NCBI RefSeq assembly: GCF_020532555.1
Contig: NZ_JAJBBR010000004.1
Coordinates: 248,001-312,000, forward strand
Source: Microvirga lenta
GTDB lineage: Bacteria; Pseudomonadota; Alphaproteobacteria; Rhizobiales; Beijerinckiaceae
Length of the DNA: 64,000 nucleotides
Reading direction: 5' to 3'
Of this stretch, positions 30,035 to 41,454 are shown in pieces; position 1 is the first letter of the stretch; every line of letters starts with the position of its first letter. The translations under genes were made by a program, and so were the position numbers. The notes beneath the pieces were generated by a model. The model did no database searches. It saw only the letters and a program-made list of their open reading frames with translations, and had not been told where the DNA came from.

Positions 30035-30700
30035 ATGAGCATGGTCGCTGACAGGCCGACACTGGATCATATCGTAATCGGGGCACGAACGCTGGAAGAA
30101 GGCGTCAGCTACATTCGCGATGTACTTGAGGTCACCATACCACCTGGTGGAAAGCACCCACTCATGGGTACTCATAACTGCCTGATGAAGATAGGGGCAG
30201 GTACATTTCTCGAGGTCATCGCGACCGATCCAGCCTCACCTAAGCCACCACGTCCCCGGTGGTTTGCTCTTGATGAAGAGGCCCAACAAGCCCGCATCCA
30301 GGAGAGGCCCCGGATCATCGCGTGGGTTGCCGGAACCCGCACCTTGAGTGCTCATCTTTCAACCAGCCCGACGGATATGGGGCGCCCCATCGGTCTGTCC
30401 CGAGGCGGGCTGACGTGGCGAATAGGCATCCGGGACGATGGATCTCTGCCGGAGCAGGGGCTCCTCCCCGTCCTGATCGAATGGCCGAGCGGCGAAAACC
30501 CATCATCGCAGATGGCAGAATTCGGCATCAGACTGGAGCGTCTGCGCCTGCATTCTCCAAGGCCAGCAGCCCTTTCAGACGCATTGCACGGCATTCGGTC
30601 GAGAGACTTGGTTGAAATTGAATCCTGCCGCAATGGCGACCTGCGTATTGAGGCTGAGTTTTCAAACTCTGCGGCCAACACTCTTACAACGCTGACTTAA
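30035..30700 (+). CDS. VOC-family (glyoxalase-like) protein
   Basis: 221 residues. The start RPTLDHIVIGARTLEEGVSY and the GGKHPLMGTHNCLMKIGAGT segment with FLEVIATDP match the Glyoxalase_3 subgroup of the vicinal oxygen chelate fold; H12-like His and Glu (FLEV) are candidate metal ligands. The enzyme reaction is unknown. Its codons (ATA, ACA, CCA, CTT, GTA) are visibly more A/T-rich than those of neighbours, which suggests transfer. It is divergent from a LysR regulator; ATG at 30041 is an alternative start. Confidence 0.8.
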   Translation: MSMVADRPTLDHIVIGARTLEEGVSYIRDVLEVTIPPGGKHPLMGTHNCLMKIGAGTFLEVIATDPASPKPPRPRWFALDEEAQQARIQERPRIIAWVAGTRTLSAHLSTSPTDMGRPIGLSRGGLTWRIGIRDDGSLPEQGLLPVLIEWPSGENPSSQMAEFGIRLERLRLHSPRPAALSDALHGIRSRDLVEIESCRNGDLRIEAEFSNSAANTLTTLT

Positions 30701-30736
30701 CTACGCTGCTGAGCTGTTGCTACAAGAGGATAAACC

Positions 30737-31051
30737 ATGATCGTTGTCGTGTTCCGCAGCCGCCTTCAGCCTGGAGTGGAGAAGACGTACACGGAGACGG
30801 CGCAGTCCGTCGTTCCGGCCGCGATGGAGGTGCCGGGCTACATCTCGCACAAGGTCTTCACGGCGGAGGACGGGGAGCGCGTCACCATCGTGGAATACGA
30901 ATCGGAAGACGCTATGAAGGACTGGGCCCGCGATCCGCGCCACGTGGCCGCCAAGAGGCTCGGGCGGCAGGATTTCTACGCCGACTACAAGGTGCAGATC
31001 TGTAGCCTTTTGCGCGAGCGAAGCTTCAAGCGCGAGACCGTAGAGGTCTGA
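30737..31051 (+). CDS. Antibiotic-biosynthesis-monooxygenase (ABM) domain protein
   Basis: 104 residues, one ABM ferredoxin-like domain: MIVVVFRSRLQPGVEKTYTE, then PGYISHKVFTAEDGERVTIVEYES and the C-terminal WARDPRHVAAKRLGRQDFY. Such small dimeric proteins act as heme-degrading or quinol oxygenases or have no known activity. AGAGGATAAACC precedes the ATG. It follows the VOC gene by 36 bp but has the high-GC codon use of the rest of the genome. Confidence 0.8.
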   Translation: MIVVVFRSRLQPGVEKTYTETAQSVVPAAMEVPGYISHKVFTAEDGERVTIVEYESEDAMKDWARDPRHVAAKRLGRQDFYADYKVQICSLLRERSFKRETVEV

Positions 31052-31060
31052 AACGAAGAA

Positions 31061-31091
31061 TGGCCGGACTTGAGCCCGGCCACTCGCTTTT
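31061..31091. terminator. Hairpin between convergent ABM gene and argG
   Basis: TGGCCGG (31061-31067) pairs with CCGGCCA (31076-31082); a short TTTT follows on the plus strand. It lies between two convergent genes and can serve both. Confidence 0.65.
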
Positions 31092-31105
31092 CGGGATCGG
31101 GAGCC

Positions 31106-32338
<1,233 letters not shown>

Positions 32339-32532
32339 AGCAAGGGGTTCCGAGATTTCAACCGTGCCCGCGACTTAGAACGGAAGCTTGGGCGGCGCAA
32401 CCGGGCAATTGGCCGGCGATATGCATCTCCGTCATTCCTGACTGGAAAAGCCGGAGCTGTTGCGGAAAGGCGCGATAAGCTAGGCAATGGGTTCCGCACC
32501 GATGCGGCTCGCCTTGCGGGGAGACGATTGCC

Positions 32533-33159
32533 ATGCGCCGGCCGATTCTCGAGTTCTGGTACGATTTCGCCTCGACCTATTCGTATCTCGCGGCCATGCG
32601 CATCGAGGCCGCCGCCGAGGAGGCGGGGGTGGGGCTCGCCTGGCGGCCCTTCCTCCTGGGGCCGATCTTCGCCGCCCAGGGCTGGACCACCTCGCCGTTC
32701 AACCTCTACCCGGAGAAGGGCCGCTACATGTGGCGCGACATGGAGCGGGAGGCGGCCAGGCTCGACCTGCCCTTCTGTCGTCCGGAGCCCTTCCCGCAGA
32801 ACAGCCTGCTCGCCGCCCGGGTTGCCCTGGTCGGAGCGGAGGCGGGCTGGACGCCCGCCTTCACCAAGGCGGTGTTCCTGATCGAGTTCGGCAAGGGCCG
32901 CAACATCTCCGACCCGGTGCTGCTCGCCGGCATCCTGGCCGATCTCGGGCTGGACGCGGATGCGGTGATCGGGGAGGCGCAAGGGGACGCCAACAAGGCG
33001 CGCCTGCGCCGGATGGGCGAGGAGGCCCAGGCGCGGGGCATCTTCGGCGCCCCCGCCTTCGTGGCCGAGGACCGGGAGATGTTCTGGGGCAACGACCGCC
33101 TGGAGCGGGCGCTGGAATGGGCGGCGGAGCACGGACGCCGCTCCGAGTGGCCGGTGTGA
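32533..33159 (+). CDS. 2-hydroxychromene-2-carboxylate isomerase-like DsbA-family protein
   Basis: 208 residues with a thioredoxin-fold and helical insert (DsbA family, kappa-GST-like). ILEFWYDFASTYSYLAAMRI carries the Ser in place of the CxxC thiols, as in HCCA isomerases; GIFGAPAFVAEDREMFWGNDRL is the family C-terminal motif. The classical reaction is a glutathione-dependent isomerisation in aromatic degradation, but no such pathway is nearby, so the substrate is open. Confidence 0.85.
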   Translation: MRRPILEFWYDFASTYSYLAAMRIEAAAEEAGVGLAWRPFLLGPIFAAQGWTTSPFNLYPEKGRYMWRDMEREAARLDLPFCRPEPFPQNSLLAARVALVGAEAGWTPAFTKAVFLIEFGKGRNISDPVLLAGILADLGLDADAVIGEAQGDANKARLRRMGEEAQARGIFGAPAFVAEDREMFWGNDRLERALEWAAEHGRRSEWPV

Positions 33160-33480
33160 GCCCGGCGGGGCTGCGGCGGCTTCGCCCGGCGGCCCGGAAA
33201 CGCTTGTGATCCGGCACGAAACGCGATAAAAGAACGCCCATCCGACAGGACATTGACGGTTGCCGTGTTGTGAGGGTGCGTGCGCGCGCCCTTGGTGCGT
33301 TTCCGAAAAGCCTGACGGAGCAAGCGTTTCCATCCGTCGATGATACGCCGGCCCGCTCCATGGAGCGGCATGCCCGGGACCTGGCCCTGAAGGGGCGTCC
33401 CTGGCAGCGGCGGCTGGAAACGGCCCGTTCACACGAGCCGCCGGCGTTGCCCCTTAAACGAGGGCCATTCAGGAGAACAT
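33160..33480 (+). other. rpsA leader region
   Basis: 321 bp without a supported gene; cmk, which often precedes rpsA, is not here. A TTGACG (33253-33258) could be a -35 element, and AGGAGAACAT precedes the rpsA ATG. A short open frame at 33270-33515 overlaps the start of rpsA and has no ribosome site. Confidence 0.5.
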
Positions 33481-35184
33481 ATGTCCGCAGCATACCAACA
33501 AGCGCCGAGCCGTGAGGATTTCGCGGCCCTGCTCGAAGAATCCTTCCGCACGAACGAGATCAGCGAAGGCTCGGTCGTCAAGGGTAAAGTGGTCGCGATC
33601 GAGAAGGACGTCGCGGTCATCGACATCGGCGCCAAGACCGAAGGCCGCGTGGCCCTCAAGGAATTCGCAGGCCCCAACCGCGACCAGACGATCAACGTCG
33701 GCGACGAGGTCGAGGTCTATGTCGAGCGCATCGAGAATGCGCTGGGCGAGGCCGTCATCTCCCGTGACAAGGCCCGCCGCGAAGAGAGCTGGGTCAAGCT
33801 CGAGAAGGCCTTCGAGGCCCAGGAGCGCGTCAACGGCGTCATCTTCAACCAGGTCAAGGGCGGCTACACGGTCGATCTCGACGGCGCCGTGGCGTTCCTG
33901 CCGCGCTCGCAGGTCGACATCCGTCCCGTCCGCGACGTCACCCCGCTCATGGGCGTGGCTCAGCCGTTCCAGATCCTCAAGATGGACCGCCGCCGCGGCA
34001 ACATCGTCGTGTCGCGCCGCACGGTCCTCGAAGAGAGCCGCGCCGAGCAGCGTTCCGAGCTCGTGGCGAACCTCGAAGAGGGTCAGGTCATCGACGGCGT
34101 GGTCAAGAACATCACCGAGTACGGTGCGTTCGTTGATCTCGGCGGCATCGACGGCCTCCTGCACGTCACCGACATGGCATGGCGCCGCGTGAACCATCCG
34201 TCCGAGGTCGTAACCATCGGCCAGACGGTCAAGGTGAAGATCATCAAGATCAACCACGAGACGCACCGCATCTCGCTCGGCATCAAGCAGCTCCTGGCCG
34301 ATCCGTGGGAGGGCATCGCCGCCCGCTACCCGGTCCAGGCGAAGCTCAAGGGCCGCGTTACGAACATCACCGACTACGGCGCGTTCGTCGAGCTCGAGCC
34401 GGGCATCGAAGGCCTGATCCACGTCTCCGAGATGTCCTGGACGAAGAAGAACGTCCATCCGGGCAAGATCATCTCCACCTCGCAGGAGGTTGAGGTCGTG
34501 ATCCTCGAGGTCGATCAGGTGAAGCGCCGCATCTCGCTGGGCCTGAAGCAGACGCTGCAGAACCCGTGGGAGGCCTTCGCCGAGAAGCACCCTGTCGGCT
34601 CCGAGGTCGAGGGCGAGGTCAAGAACAAGACCGAGTTCGGTCTGTTCATCGGTCTCGAGAACGACGTCGACGGCATGGTCCACCTCTCGGACCTCGACTG
34701 GAACCGTCCGGGCGAGCAGGTCATCGACGACTTCAAGAAGGGCGACATGGTGCGTGCCCAGGTTCTCGACGTGGACGTCGAGAAGGAGCGCATCTCGCTG
34801 GGCATCAAGCAGCTCGGCGGCGACCCCTTCGCGGAAGCCGGAGAGATCAAGAAGGGCCAGATCGTCACCTGCGAGGTTCTCGAGGTGAAGGACGGCGGCC
34901 TGGAGGTGAAGATCGTCGACACCGACCTCAACACCTTCATCAAGCGCAACGAGCTCGCTCGCGACCGCGCCGACCAGCGCCCCGAGCGCTTCGCCGTGGG
35001 CGAGAAGCTCGATGCCCGCGTCACGCAGTTCGACCGCAAGGCCCGCCGCGTCACCGTCTCCGTCAAGGCCCTCGAGGTCGCTGAGGAGAAGGAAGCCATG
35101 GCGCAGTACGGCTCGACCGACTCGGGCGCTTCGCTCGGCGACATCCTCGGCGCGGCCCTCAAGGCCCGCACCGACAAGAAGTAA
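33481..35184 (+). CDS. rpsA: 30S ribosomal protein S1
   Basis: 567 residues with six S1 OB-fold repeats, for example EGSVVKGKVVAIEKDVAVID near residue 28, GQVIDGVVKNITEYGAFVDL near residue 200, and LKGRVTNITDYGAFVELEPG near residue 290. S1 binds mRNA and helps initiation. The spacing and number of repeats are normal. It starts a plus-strand run with the YkvA-like gene, sppA and ihfB, but ends in its own terminator. Confidence 0.97.
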   Translation: MSAAYQQAPSREDFAALLEESFRTNEISEGSVVKGKVVAIEKDVAVIDIGAKTEGRVALKEFAGPNRDQTINVGDEVEVYVERIENALGEAVISRDKARREESWVKLEKAFEAQERVNGVIFNQVKGGYTVDLDGAVAFLPRSQVDIRPVRDVTPLMGVAQPFQILKMDRRRGNIVVSRRTVLEESRAEQRSELVANLEEGQVIDGVVKNITEYGAFVDLGGIDGLLHVTDMAWRRVNHPSEVVTIGQTVKVKIIKINHETHRISLGIKQLLADPWEGIAARYPVQAKLKGRVTNITDYGAFVELEPGIEGLIHVSEMSWTKKNVHPGKIISTSQEVEVVILEVDQVKRRISLGLKQTLQNPWEAFAEKHPVGSEVEGEVKNKTEFGLFIGLENDVDGMVHLSDLDWNRPGEQVIDDFKKGDMVRAQVLDVDVEKERISLGIKQLGGDPFAEAGEIKKGQIVTCEVLEVKDGGLEVKIVDTDLNTFIKRNELARDRADQRPERFAVGEKLDARVTQFDRKARRVTVSVKALEVAEEKEAMAQYGSTDSGASLGDILGAALKARTDKK

Positions 35185-35239
35185 TCGGGCCGGCAACGGC
35201 TCGACCGTCCCCGGGCTCCGGCCCGGGGCCACCGAACAG

Positions 35240-35268
35240 ACCCGCGCGAGTGATCGCGCGGGTTTTTT
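35240..35268 (+). terminator. Intrinsic terminator of rpsA
   Basis: ACCCGCGCGA (35240-35249), GTGA loop, TCGCGCGGGT (35254-35263), then a T-run to 35268. Confidence 0.92.
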
Positions 35269-35292
35269 GCTGCGCGGGCCGAGGCCTCGTCC

Positions 35293-35769
35293 ATGGACTT
35301 TCCGCCCCGGCGCCACAGCTTTCCGGCGAAGCCTCGGGAGCGAAGAACAGGCTGGCAGGCCATGGCGCGTGGGCAAGACGACGCGGGTCTCGGGACCCGG
35401 CTGCGGAACTGGGCACGGACGGTCAGGACCGACGCGGTGGCGCTTTCGCTCGCCGTCGGCGACCGGCGGGTGCCCTGGTATGCCAAGCTCGCGGCCGCCG
35501 TGGTGGCGGCCTATGCGCTCAGCCCCATCGACCTGATTCCCGATTTCATCCCGGTCCTCGGCTATCTCGACGACGTGATCCTGGTGCCGCTCGGCATCCT
35601 GCTCGCGGTGAGGCTGATCCCGGCCCCTGTGATGGAGGAACTGCGCGCCGAGGCGCGGGCCCGGGCGGAGCGCCCGAGGAGCCGGGCCGGGGCTCTTGCC
35701 GTCGTGGCCCTCTGGGTCGCGGCGGCCGCCTTCCTGATCTGGGCCTTCTGGCCCGACCGGGCGTCGTGA
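35293..35769 (+). CDS. YkvA-family (DUF1232) membrane protein
   Basis: 158 residues. The motif YALSPIDLIPDFIPVLGYLDD in its core (SPIDLIPDFIP) is the DUF1232 signature, in a hydrophobic hairpin near residues 70-100, and a C-terminal transmembrane helix follows (VVALWVAAAAFLIWAF). Function unknown. ATG at 35362 is an alternative start that would drop the basic N-terminus. Confidence 0.8.
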   Translation: MDFPPRRHSFPAKPRERRTGWQAMARGQDDAGLGTRLRNWARTVRTDAVALSLAVGDRRVPWYAKLAAAVVAAYALSPIDLIPDFIPVLGYLDDVILVPLGILLAVRLIPAPVMEELRAEARARAERPRSRAGALAVVALWVAAAAFLIWAFWPDRAS

Positions 35770-35882
35770 AGCCTGTCCCGTCCTACGGGGGCCGCATGGC
35801 AGGGGTGCAGGTTTTTTATTGGTTAACCGCCTTGCCGCCCTATCTGCCTTCGCAATAGGGTGTCGCCTTTGAAGCAGGCACC

Positions 35883-36869
35883 ATGCAAGAGACGAAATTC
35901 ATGCCCATCGATGCCGAAGCCATCACCGATCGCCGCCGTCTGCGCCGCAAGCTGACCTTCTGGCGCGTCGCAGGCATCCTGGCTCTCATCGCCGCCGTCC
36001 TCGCCTTCGGCTATGCCGCCACCGACCGGTTCGGCATTCCGGAGGGGCGGACCCACGTGGCCCGCATCGCCGTCAACGGCTTCATCATCAGCAACCAGCA
36101 GCGCATGGCCGACCTGATGGACCGGGTCGGCAAGGCCAATTCCGTGTCCGGTGTGGTGATTTCCATCAACAGCCCGGGCGGCACCACCACGGGTTCCGAG
36201 GAGCTCTACCGCAACATCCGCAAGCTCGCCGAGAAGAAGCCCGTCGTGACCTTCGTCGACGGCACCGCGGCTTCGGGCGGCTACATCACGGCCATAGCGG
36301 CCGACCACATCGTCGCCCGCGAGACCTCCCTCGTCGGCTCCATCGGCGTCCTGTTCCAGTTCCCCGATGTGTCCGGCCTGCTCGACCACCTGGGCGTGCG
36401 GGTCGAAGAGGTGAAGTCCGCTCCGCTCAAGGCCGAGCCGAGCCCGTTCAAGCCCACGAGCCCCGAGGCCCGCGCGGCCCTGCAATCGGTGGTCAACGAC
36501 ACCTTCGACTGGTTCAAGACCCTGGTGCGGGAGCGCCGGCGCCTGAACGAAGCCGAATTGGCAACCGCGTCCACGGGCCAGGTCTTCAGCGGGCGCCAGG
36601 GCGTGTCCCTCAAGCTGGTCGACCGGATCGGCAGCGAACGGGATGCGGTCGCCTGGCTCGAGCAGGAAAGGGGCGTGGCGCGGGACCTGCCGGTGCGCGA
36701 ATGGGAGCCCCGCAGCGAACGCGACTTCTCGATCATCGCTCTGGCCGCGACCGGCGCCGACCTCTTCGGCTTCGAGCGAGCCGCCGAGTCTCTCCGCCGG
36801 TCCGCCGTCAGCCTTCAGGCCGCTCAGCTTGACGGTCTGCTGGCGCTCTGGCACCCTTCCGAAAAATAA
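35883..36869 (+). CDS. sppA: Signal peptide peptidase SppA (family S49)
   Basis: 328 residues, the short single-domain SppA form. One N-terminal transmembrane helix ([20 protein letters not shown]) anchors a periplasmic serine/lysine peptidase: the nucleophile is in [13 protein letters not shown] and the general-base lysine in [13 protein letters not shown]. It degrades cleaved signal peptides. ATG at 35901 is a possible alternative. It lies 26 bp upstream of ihfB and is probably co-transcribed with it. Confidence 0.93.
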   Translation: MQETKFMPIDAEAITDRRRLRRKLTFWRVAGILALIAAVLAFGYAATDRFGIPEGRTHVARIAVNGFIISNQQRMADLMDRVGKANSVSGVVISINSPGGTTTGSEELYRNIRKLAEKKPVVTFVDGTAASGGYITAIAADHIVARETSLVGSIGVLFQFPDVSGLLDHLGVRVEEVKSAPLKAEPSPFKPTSPEARAALQSVVNDTFDWFKTLVRERRRLNEAELATASTGQVFSGRQGVSLKLVDRIGSERDAVAWLEQERGVARDLPVREWEPRSERDFSIIALAATGADLFGFERAAESLRRSAVSLQAAQLDGLLALWHPSEK

Positions 36870-36895
36870 AGCAGCATCAAACATATAGCCGTTCC

Positions 36896-37207
36896 ATGAT
36901 CAAATCCGAACTGGTGCTCAAGCTCGCTGAGCAGAATCCGCATTTGTATCAGCGCGACGTCGAGAACATCGTGAACGCGATTCTCGATACCATCGCCGAT
37001 GCTCTTGCCAGGGGTGACCGGGTTGAACTGCGCGGCTTCGGCGCGTTCTCCGTGAAGAAGCGGGATGCCCGCACCGGGCGCAACCCGCGCACGGGTGAAT
37101 CCGTTTCCATCTCCGAAAAAGTCGTTCCCGTCTTCAAGACGGGGAAGGAAATGCGTCAGCGCCTCAATGCCTCCCCCAAGGTTCTGAAGGCTGCCGCAGC
37201 CCAATAA
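36896..37207 (+). CDS. ihfB: Integration host factor subunit beta
   Basis: 103 residues. [20 protein letters not shown] and the beta-arm region [20 protein letters not shown], with the proline that intercalates DNA, identify the IHF beta subunit; with IhfA it bends DNA at specific sites. It lies downstream of rpsA and sppA, which matches the rpsA-ihfB association seen across proteobacteria. Confidence 0.96.
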   Translation: MIKSELVLKLAEQNPHLYQRDVENIVNAILDTIADALARGDRVELRGFGAFSVKKRDARTGRNPRTGESVSISEKVVPVFKTGKEMRQRLNASPKVLKAAAAQ

Positions 37208-37226
37208 CCCGAGGGATGGTCCGTAC

Positions 37227-37577
37227 ATGATTCGGTTTCTGAAGGCGTTGATTCTCCTGCCCGTCGCGATTCTCGTCGTGCTGCTCGCGGTCGCCAACCG
37301 CGCGCCGGTGACCCTGTCGTTCGATCCGTTCTCGGACGTGCCGGAATTCTCGGCCGAACTGCCCCTGTTCGCCGTGATCTTCGCCGCCGTCGCGCTGGGC
37401 GTGGTGATCGGCGGCACGGCCTCCTGGCTCGCTCAAGGACGCAACCGCAAGGAGCGCCGCCGCTTCCGCCGCGAGGCCCGTACTCTGCGCCACGAGACCG
37501 AGCGCCTGCGCACGCAGAACCAGACCACCACCACCGGCCCGGCAGCCCTGCCGCGTCCGCAGGCCTCCGCCTACTAG
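37227..37577 (+). CDS. LapA-domain (DUF1049) membrane protein
   Basis: 116 residues with two transmembrane helices (ALILLPVAILVVLLAVA and FAVIFAAVALGVVIGGTASW), separated by a short loop with NRAPVTLSFDPFS, then a basic cytoplasmic coiled-coil-like tail. This is the LapA/DUF1049 layout, linked in enterobacteria to lipopolysaccharide assembly control. It starts 20 bp after ihfB and precedes the trp region. Confidence 0.85.
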   Translation: MIRFLKALILLPVAILVVLLAVANRAPVTLSFDPFSDVPEFSAELPLFAVIFAAVALGVVIGGTASWLAQGRNRKERRRFRREARTLRHETERLRTQNQTTTTGPAALPRPQASAY

Positions 37578-37680
37578 ACCGGCCTTCCGGCCCCTCGGAA
37601 GACCCGCTTCACCCCTTGCGACGCATCGTGTCGCGCGAGAACGGCTCCCGCCTTCTTCGCGCGACGCCCTGGAAGAGACC

Positions 37681-38628
37681 ATGCACGTCATCACAGCCGC
37701 CGAGATCGACCGGGTTCTCACCTTTCCCGCCCTGATCGATGCCCTGGCCGAGGCCTTTCGCGGCGACATCGTCACCCCGGTCCGCCACCATCACGAGGTC
37801 GAGCGCTCCGGCGCCCACGGCACGCTCCTGCTCATGCCGGCCTGGACCGGCCCCGCCACGCAGGACGGCTATGTGGGCGTGAAGATCGTCTCGGTGTTCC
37901 CGGAGAACGGGGCGAAGAACCTTCCCAGCGTGCTCGGCACCTACATGCTGATGGACGGTGCGACCGGCCAGCCGCGCGCCGCCCTCGACGGCACGCGCCT
38001 GACCGTGTGGCGCACGGCCGCCGCCTCGGCGCTCGCGGCGCGCTATCTTGCCCGCGAGGATGCGAGCCGCATGGTGATGGTCGGCGCCGGATCGCTCGCG
38101 CCCTTCCTCATCCGGGCCCATATGAGCCAGCGCCCGATCCGCGAGGTGGCGCTGTGGAACCACAGGCCCGAGAAGGCCGAGAGCCTCGCCGCCGAGCTCA
38201 AGGCGCAGGGCCTTCCGGTCACCGCCGTCGCCGACCTCGAAGGCGCGGTGCGCGGGGCCGACCTCGTCTCCTGCGCGACGCTCTCCAGCGCTCCCATCGT
38301 CGAGGGCGCGTGGCTGAAGCCGGGCGCCCATCTCGACCTGGTCGGCGCCTTCAATCTCAGGATGCGCGAGGCCGACGACGAGGCGATCCGCCGGGCGCAG
38401 GTCTATGTGGATACGCAAGCCGCCAAGCACGAGGGCGGCGACGTGGCGCTGGCGCTCAAGGGCGGCGCCATCGCCGAGAGCCACGTGCGCGGCGACCTGT
38501 TCGACCTGTGCCGGAACCCGATCCGGCGCGAGAACGAGGCGATCACCCTGTTCAAGTCGGTCGGAACCGCCCTGGAGGACCTGGCTGCGGCGATGCTGGT
38601 GTGGCGCTCCGTGGCGAAAGCGTCGTAA
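37681..38628 (+). CDS. Ornithine cyclodeaminase/mu-crystallin family protein
   Basis: 315 residues. KIVSVFPENGAKNLPSVLGT, then the substrate region DGTRLTVWRTAAASALAARY and the Rossmann motif MVMVGAGSLAPFLIRAH near residue 140 are family features. Members are NAD(P)-dependent ornithine cyclodeaminases, alanine dehydrogenases or imine reductases; the exact reaction cannot be told. It lies between lapA and trpF on the plus strand, 9 bases from trpF, an addition to the usual order. Confidence 0.87.
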   Translation: MHVITAAEIDRVLTFPALIDALAEAFRGDIVTPVRHHHEVERSGAHGTLLLMPAWTGPATQDGYVGVKIVSVFPENGAKNLPSVLGTYMLMDGATGQPRAALDGTRLTVWRTAAASALAARYLAREDASRMVMVGAGSLAPFLIRAHMSQRPIREVALWNHRPEKAESLAAELKAQGLPVTAVADLEGAVRGADLVSCATLSSAPIVEGAWLKPGAHLDLVGAFNLRMREADDEAIRRAQVYVDTQAAKHEGGDVALALKGGAIAESHVRGDLFDLCRNPIRRENEAITLFKSVGTALEDLAAAMLVWRSVAKAS

Positions 38629-38637
38629 CATCCGTCC

Positions 38638-39300
38638 ATGGACAACCTGGTCAAGATCTGCGGGCTCTCCACGCCCGAAACCCTGGACGCTGCCCTCTCG
38701 GCCGGCGCGGACTGGGTCGGGTTCGTGCGCTTCGCCAGGAGCCCCCGCCATGTGGGCCTGGATCTCGGCCGCGATCTCTCGGGCCAGGCGAAGGGCCGCG
38801 CCCTGCGCGTGGTTCTCCTGGTCGATGCGGAGGATGCGGACATCGCCGACGCGGTCGAGGCGCTCGATCCCGATCTGCTCCAGCTTCACGGCCACGAGAC
38901 GCCCGAGCGGGTCGCCGCGATCCGTGAGAGGTTCGGCCGTCCGGTCGTGAAGGCGCTGGGCATCGCGGACTCGTCCGATCTCGCGGCGCTCGCAGCCTAC
39001 GGCGAGGCCGCGGATCATCTTCTCCTGGACGCCAAGCCGCCCCGGATCCCGGGCTCGCTGCCCGGCGGCAACGGGTTGTCCTTCGACTGGCGGCTTCTTG
39101 TCGGGCTTGACCCCGGCGTCTCCTTCATGCTGTCAGGAGGGCTCAACCCCGACAACGTGGCGGAGGCGATCCGGCTGACCGGCTCCAGGGCGGTCGACGT
39201 GTCGTCGGGGGTGGAGGCCGGGCCCGGCATCAAGGACCCCAGCAAGATCGAGGCCTTCGTCAAGGCAGCCCGGGCGGCATTCGCCGCCCAGAACCGTTAA
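38638..39300 (+). CDS. trpF: Phosphoribosylanthranilate isomerase
   Basis: 220 residues, a TIM barrel. KICGLSTPETLDAALSAGAD with the catalytic Cys, LQLHGHETPERV, LLDAKPPRIPGSLPGGNG with the catalytic Asp, and LSGGLNPDNVAEAI are in order. It converts PRA to CdRP in tryptophan synthesis. It is followed by trpB after 12 bp. Confidence 0.96.
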   Translation: MDNLVKICGLSTPETLDAALSAGADWVGFVRFARSPRHVGLDLGRDLSGQAKGRALRVVLLVDAEDADIADAVEALDPDLLQLHGHETPERVAAIRERFGRPVVKALGIADSSDLAALAAYGEAADHLLLDAKPPRIPGSLPGGNGLSFDWRLLVGLDPGVSFMLSGGLNPDNVAEAIRLTGSRAVDVSSGVEAGPGIKDPSKIEAFVKAARAAFAAQNR

Positions 39301-39312
39301 GGCAGGACAGGC

Positions 39313-40533
<1,221 letters not shown>

Positions 40534-40559
40534 CGAACAGGCTGGAGGAGGTCTCTCCT

Positions 40560-41327
40560 TCAGTCGTTCAGCATCGCTTCGAGGAAAAGCTCGGGATCCA
40601 GGCAGAACTCCCGCAGCAGGCGGAAATGCTGCGTATCCTCCAGCCTGATCGGCGCGAGGCCATGTTTCGTCAGCCCGAGAAGCCGCGCTCCCGGATAGGC
40701 CATCAGCATCGGCGAGTGGGTCGCCATGATGACCTGGCAGTAACCGGTACGGTCCATCCTCTGCAGCAGCTTGAGGAACTCGATCTGGCGCGACGGCGAG
40801 AGGGCCGATTCGGGCTCGTCGAAGATGTACAGGCCCTGCTTGGCGCAGCGCTCCTCGAAGAAGCGCAGGAATCCTTCCCCATGGGAATGGGAGAGGAAGT
40901 CCGGAGGAGCCTCGTTGGCGTCGAGGGCTGCCGTATCCAGGTAGCGGGACACCGAGAAAAAGCTCTCCGCCCTGAAGAACCAGCCATTGGTGACCCGCGG
41001 CAGCCAGCTGGCCCGGAGAGCCTGCCCGAGAACCCCGCCCATCGCCTCCACGGCCCGGGAATGATCGACGGGCCGATAGCCCTTGCCGCCGCCCGCCTCG
41101 TCATAGCCGGCGAGGGCTGCGATCCCTTCCAGGATGGTTGATTTCCCGACCCCGTTCTCGCCGACGATGATCGTGACCGATCGGTCGAACTCCATCGCGA
41201 AGTCCGCATCCCGGAAGATCGGCAGGCAAAACGGATAGGTCGAGGGGTCCCCCAGGCGCTCCCCGTCGAGCCACAGGCGCCTCAGATAGGGCGCGCGCAA
41301 TCGGGTCATCTGAGAGGTCTTCGCCAT
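40560..41327 (-). CDS. AAA-type ATPase of the COG3910 kind
   Basis: 255 residues, antisense between trpB and trpA. Walker A is IIVGENGVGKSTILEGIA near residue 55; Walker B is YIFDEPESALSPSRQIEFLK; a D-loop/H-switch THSPMLMAYPGA follows. This matches compact single-domain RecF/ABC-like ATPases of unknown function (COG3910), some of which travel in defence islands. No toxin or nuclease partner lies next to it. It splits the trpFBA order and was probably inserted there. Confidence 0.85.
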   Translation of the reverse strand: MAKTSQMTRLRAPYLRRLWLDGERLGDPSTYPFCLPIFRDADFAMEFDRSVTIIVGENGVGKSTILEGIAALAGYDEAGGGKGYRPVDHSRAVEAMGGVLGQALRASWLPRVTNGWFFRAESFFSVSRYLDTAALDANEAPPDFLSHSHGEGFLRFFEERCAKQGLYIFDEPESALSPSRQIEFLKLLQRMDRTGYCQVIMATHSPMLMAYPGARLLGLTKHGLAPIRLEDTQHFRLLREFCLDPELFLEAMLND

Positions 41328-41454
41328 GGCAGCATCCTGACGGTCGGGCCGATGGGCCTGCGCCCGATTCGAGTTCGGACGACGTTACACGCGGCCATGG
41401 AGAGATGTGAGATCCCTGTCCACATCCCGTAAATCCCGTGCTAAAGACCCGCCC

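Noticed and set aside
30035-31051. Operon of VOC and ABM genes as one transferred catabolic unit
   Set aside because: Codon use differs between the two genes and the ABM gene has its own ribosome site after a 36-bp gap; a common origin is not supported.
40560-41327. Defence system centred on the antisense ATPase
   Set aside because: No adjacent nuclease, toxin or second component was found; both flanks are trp genes.
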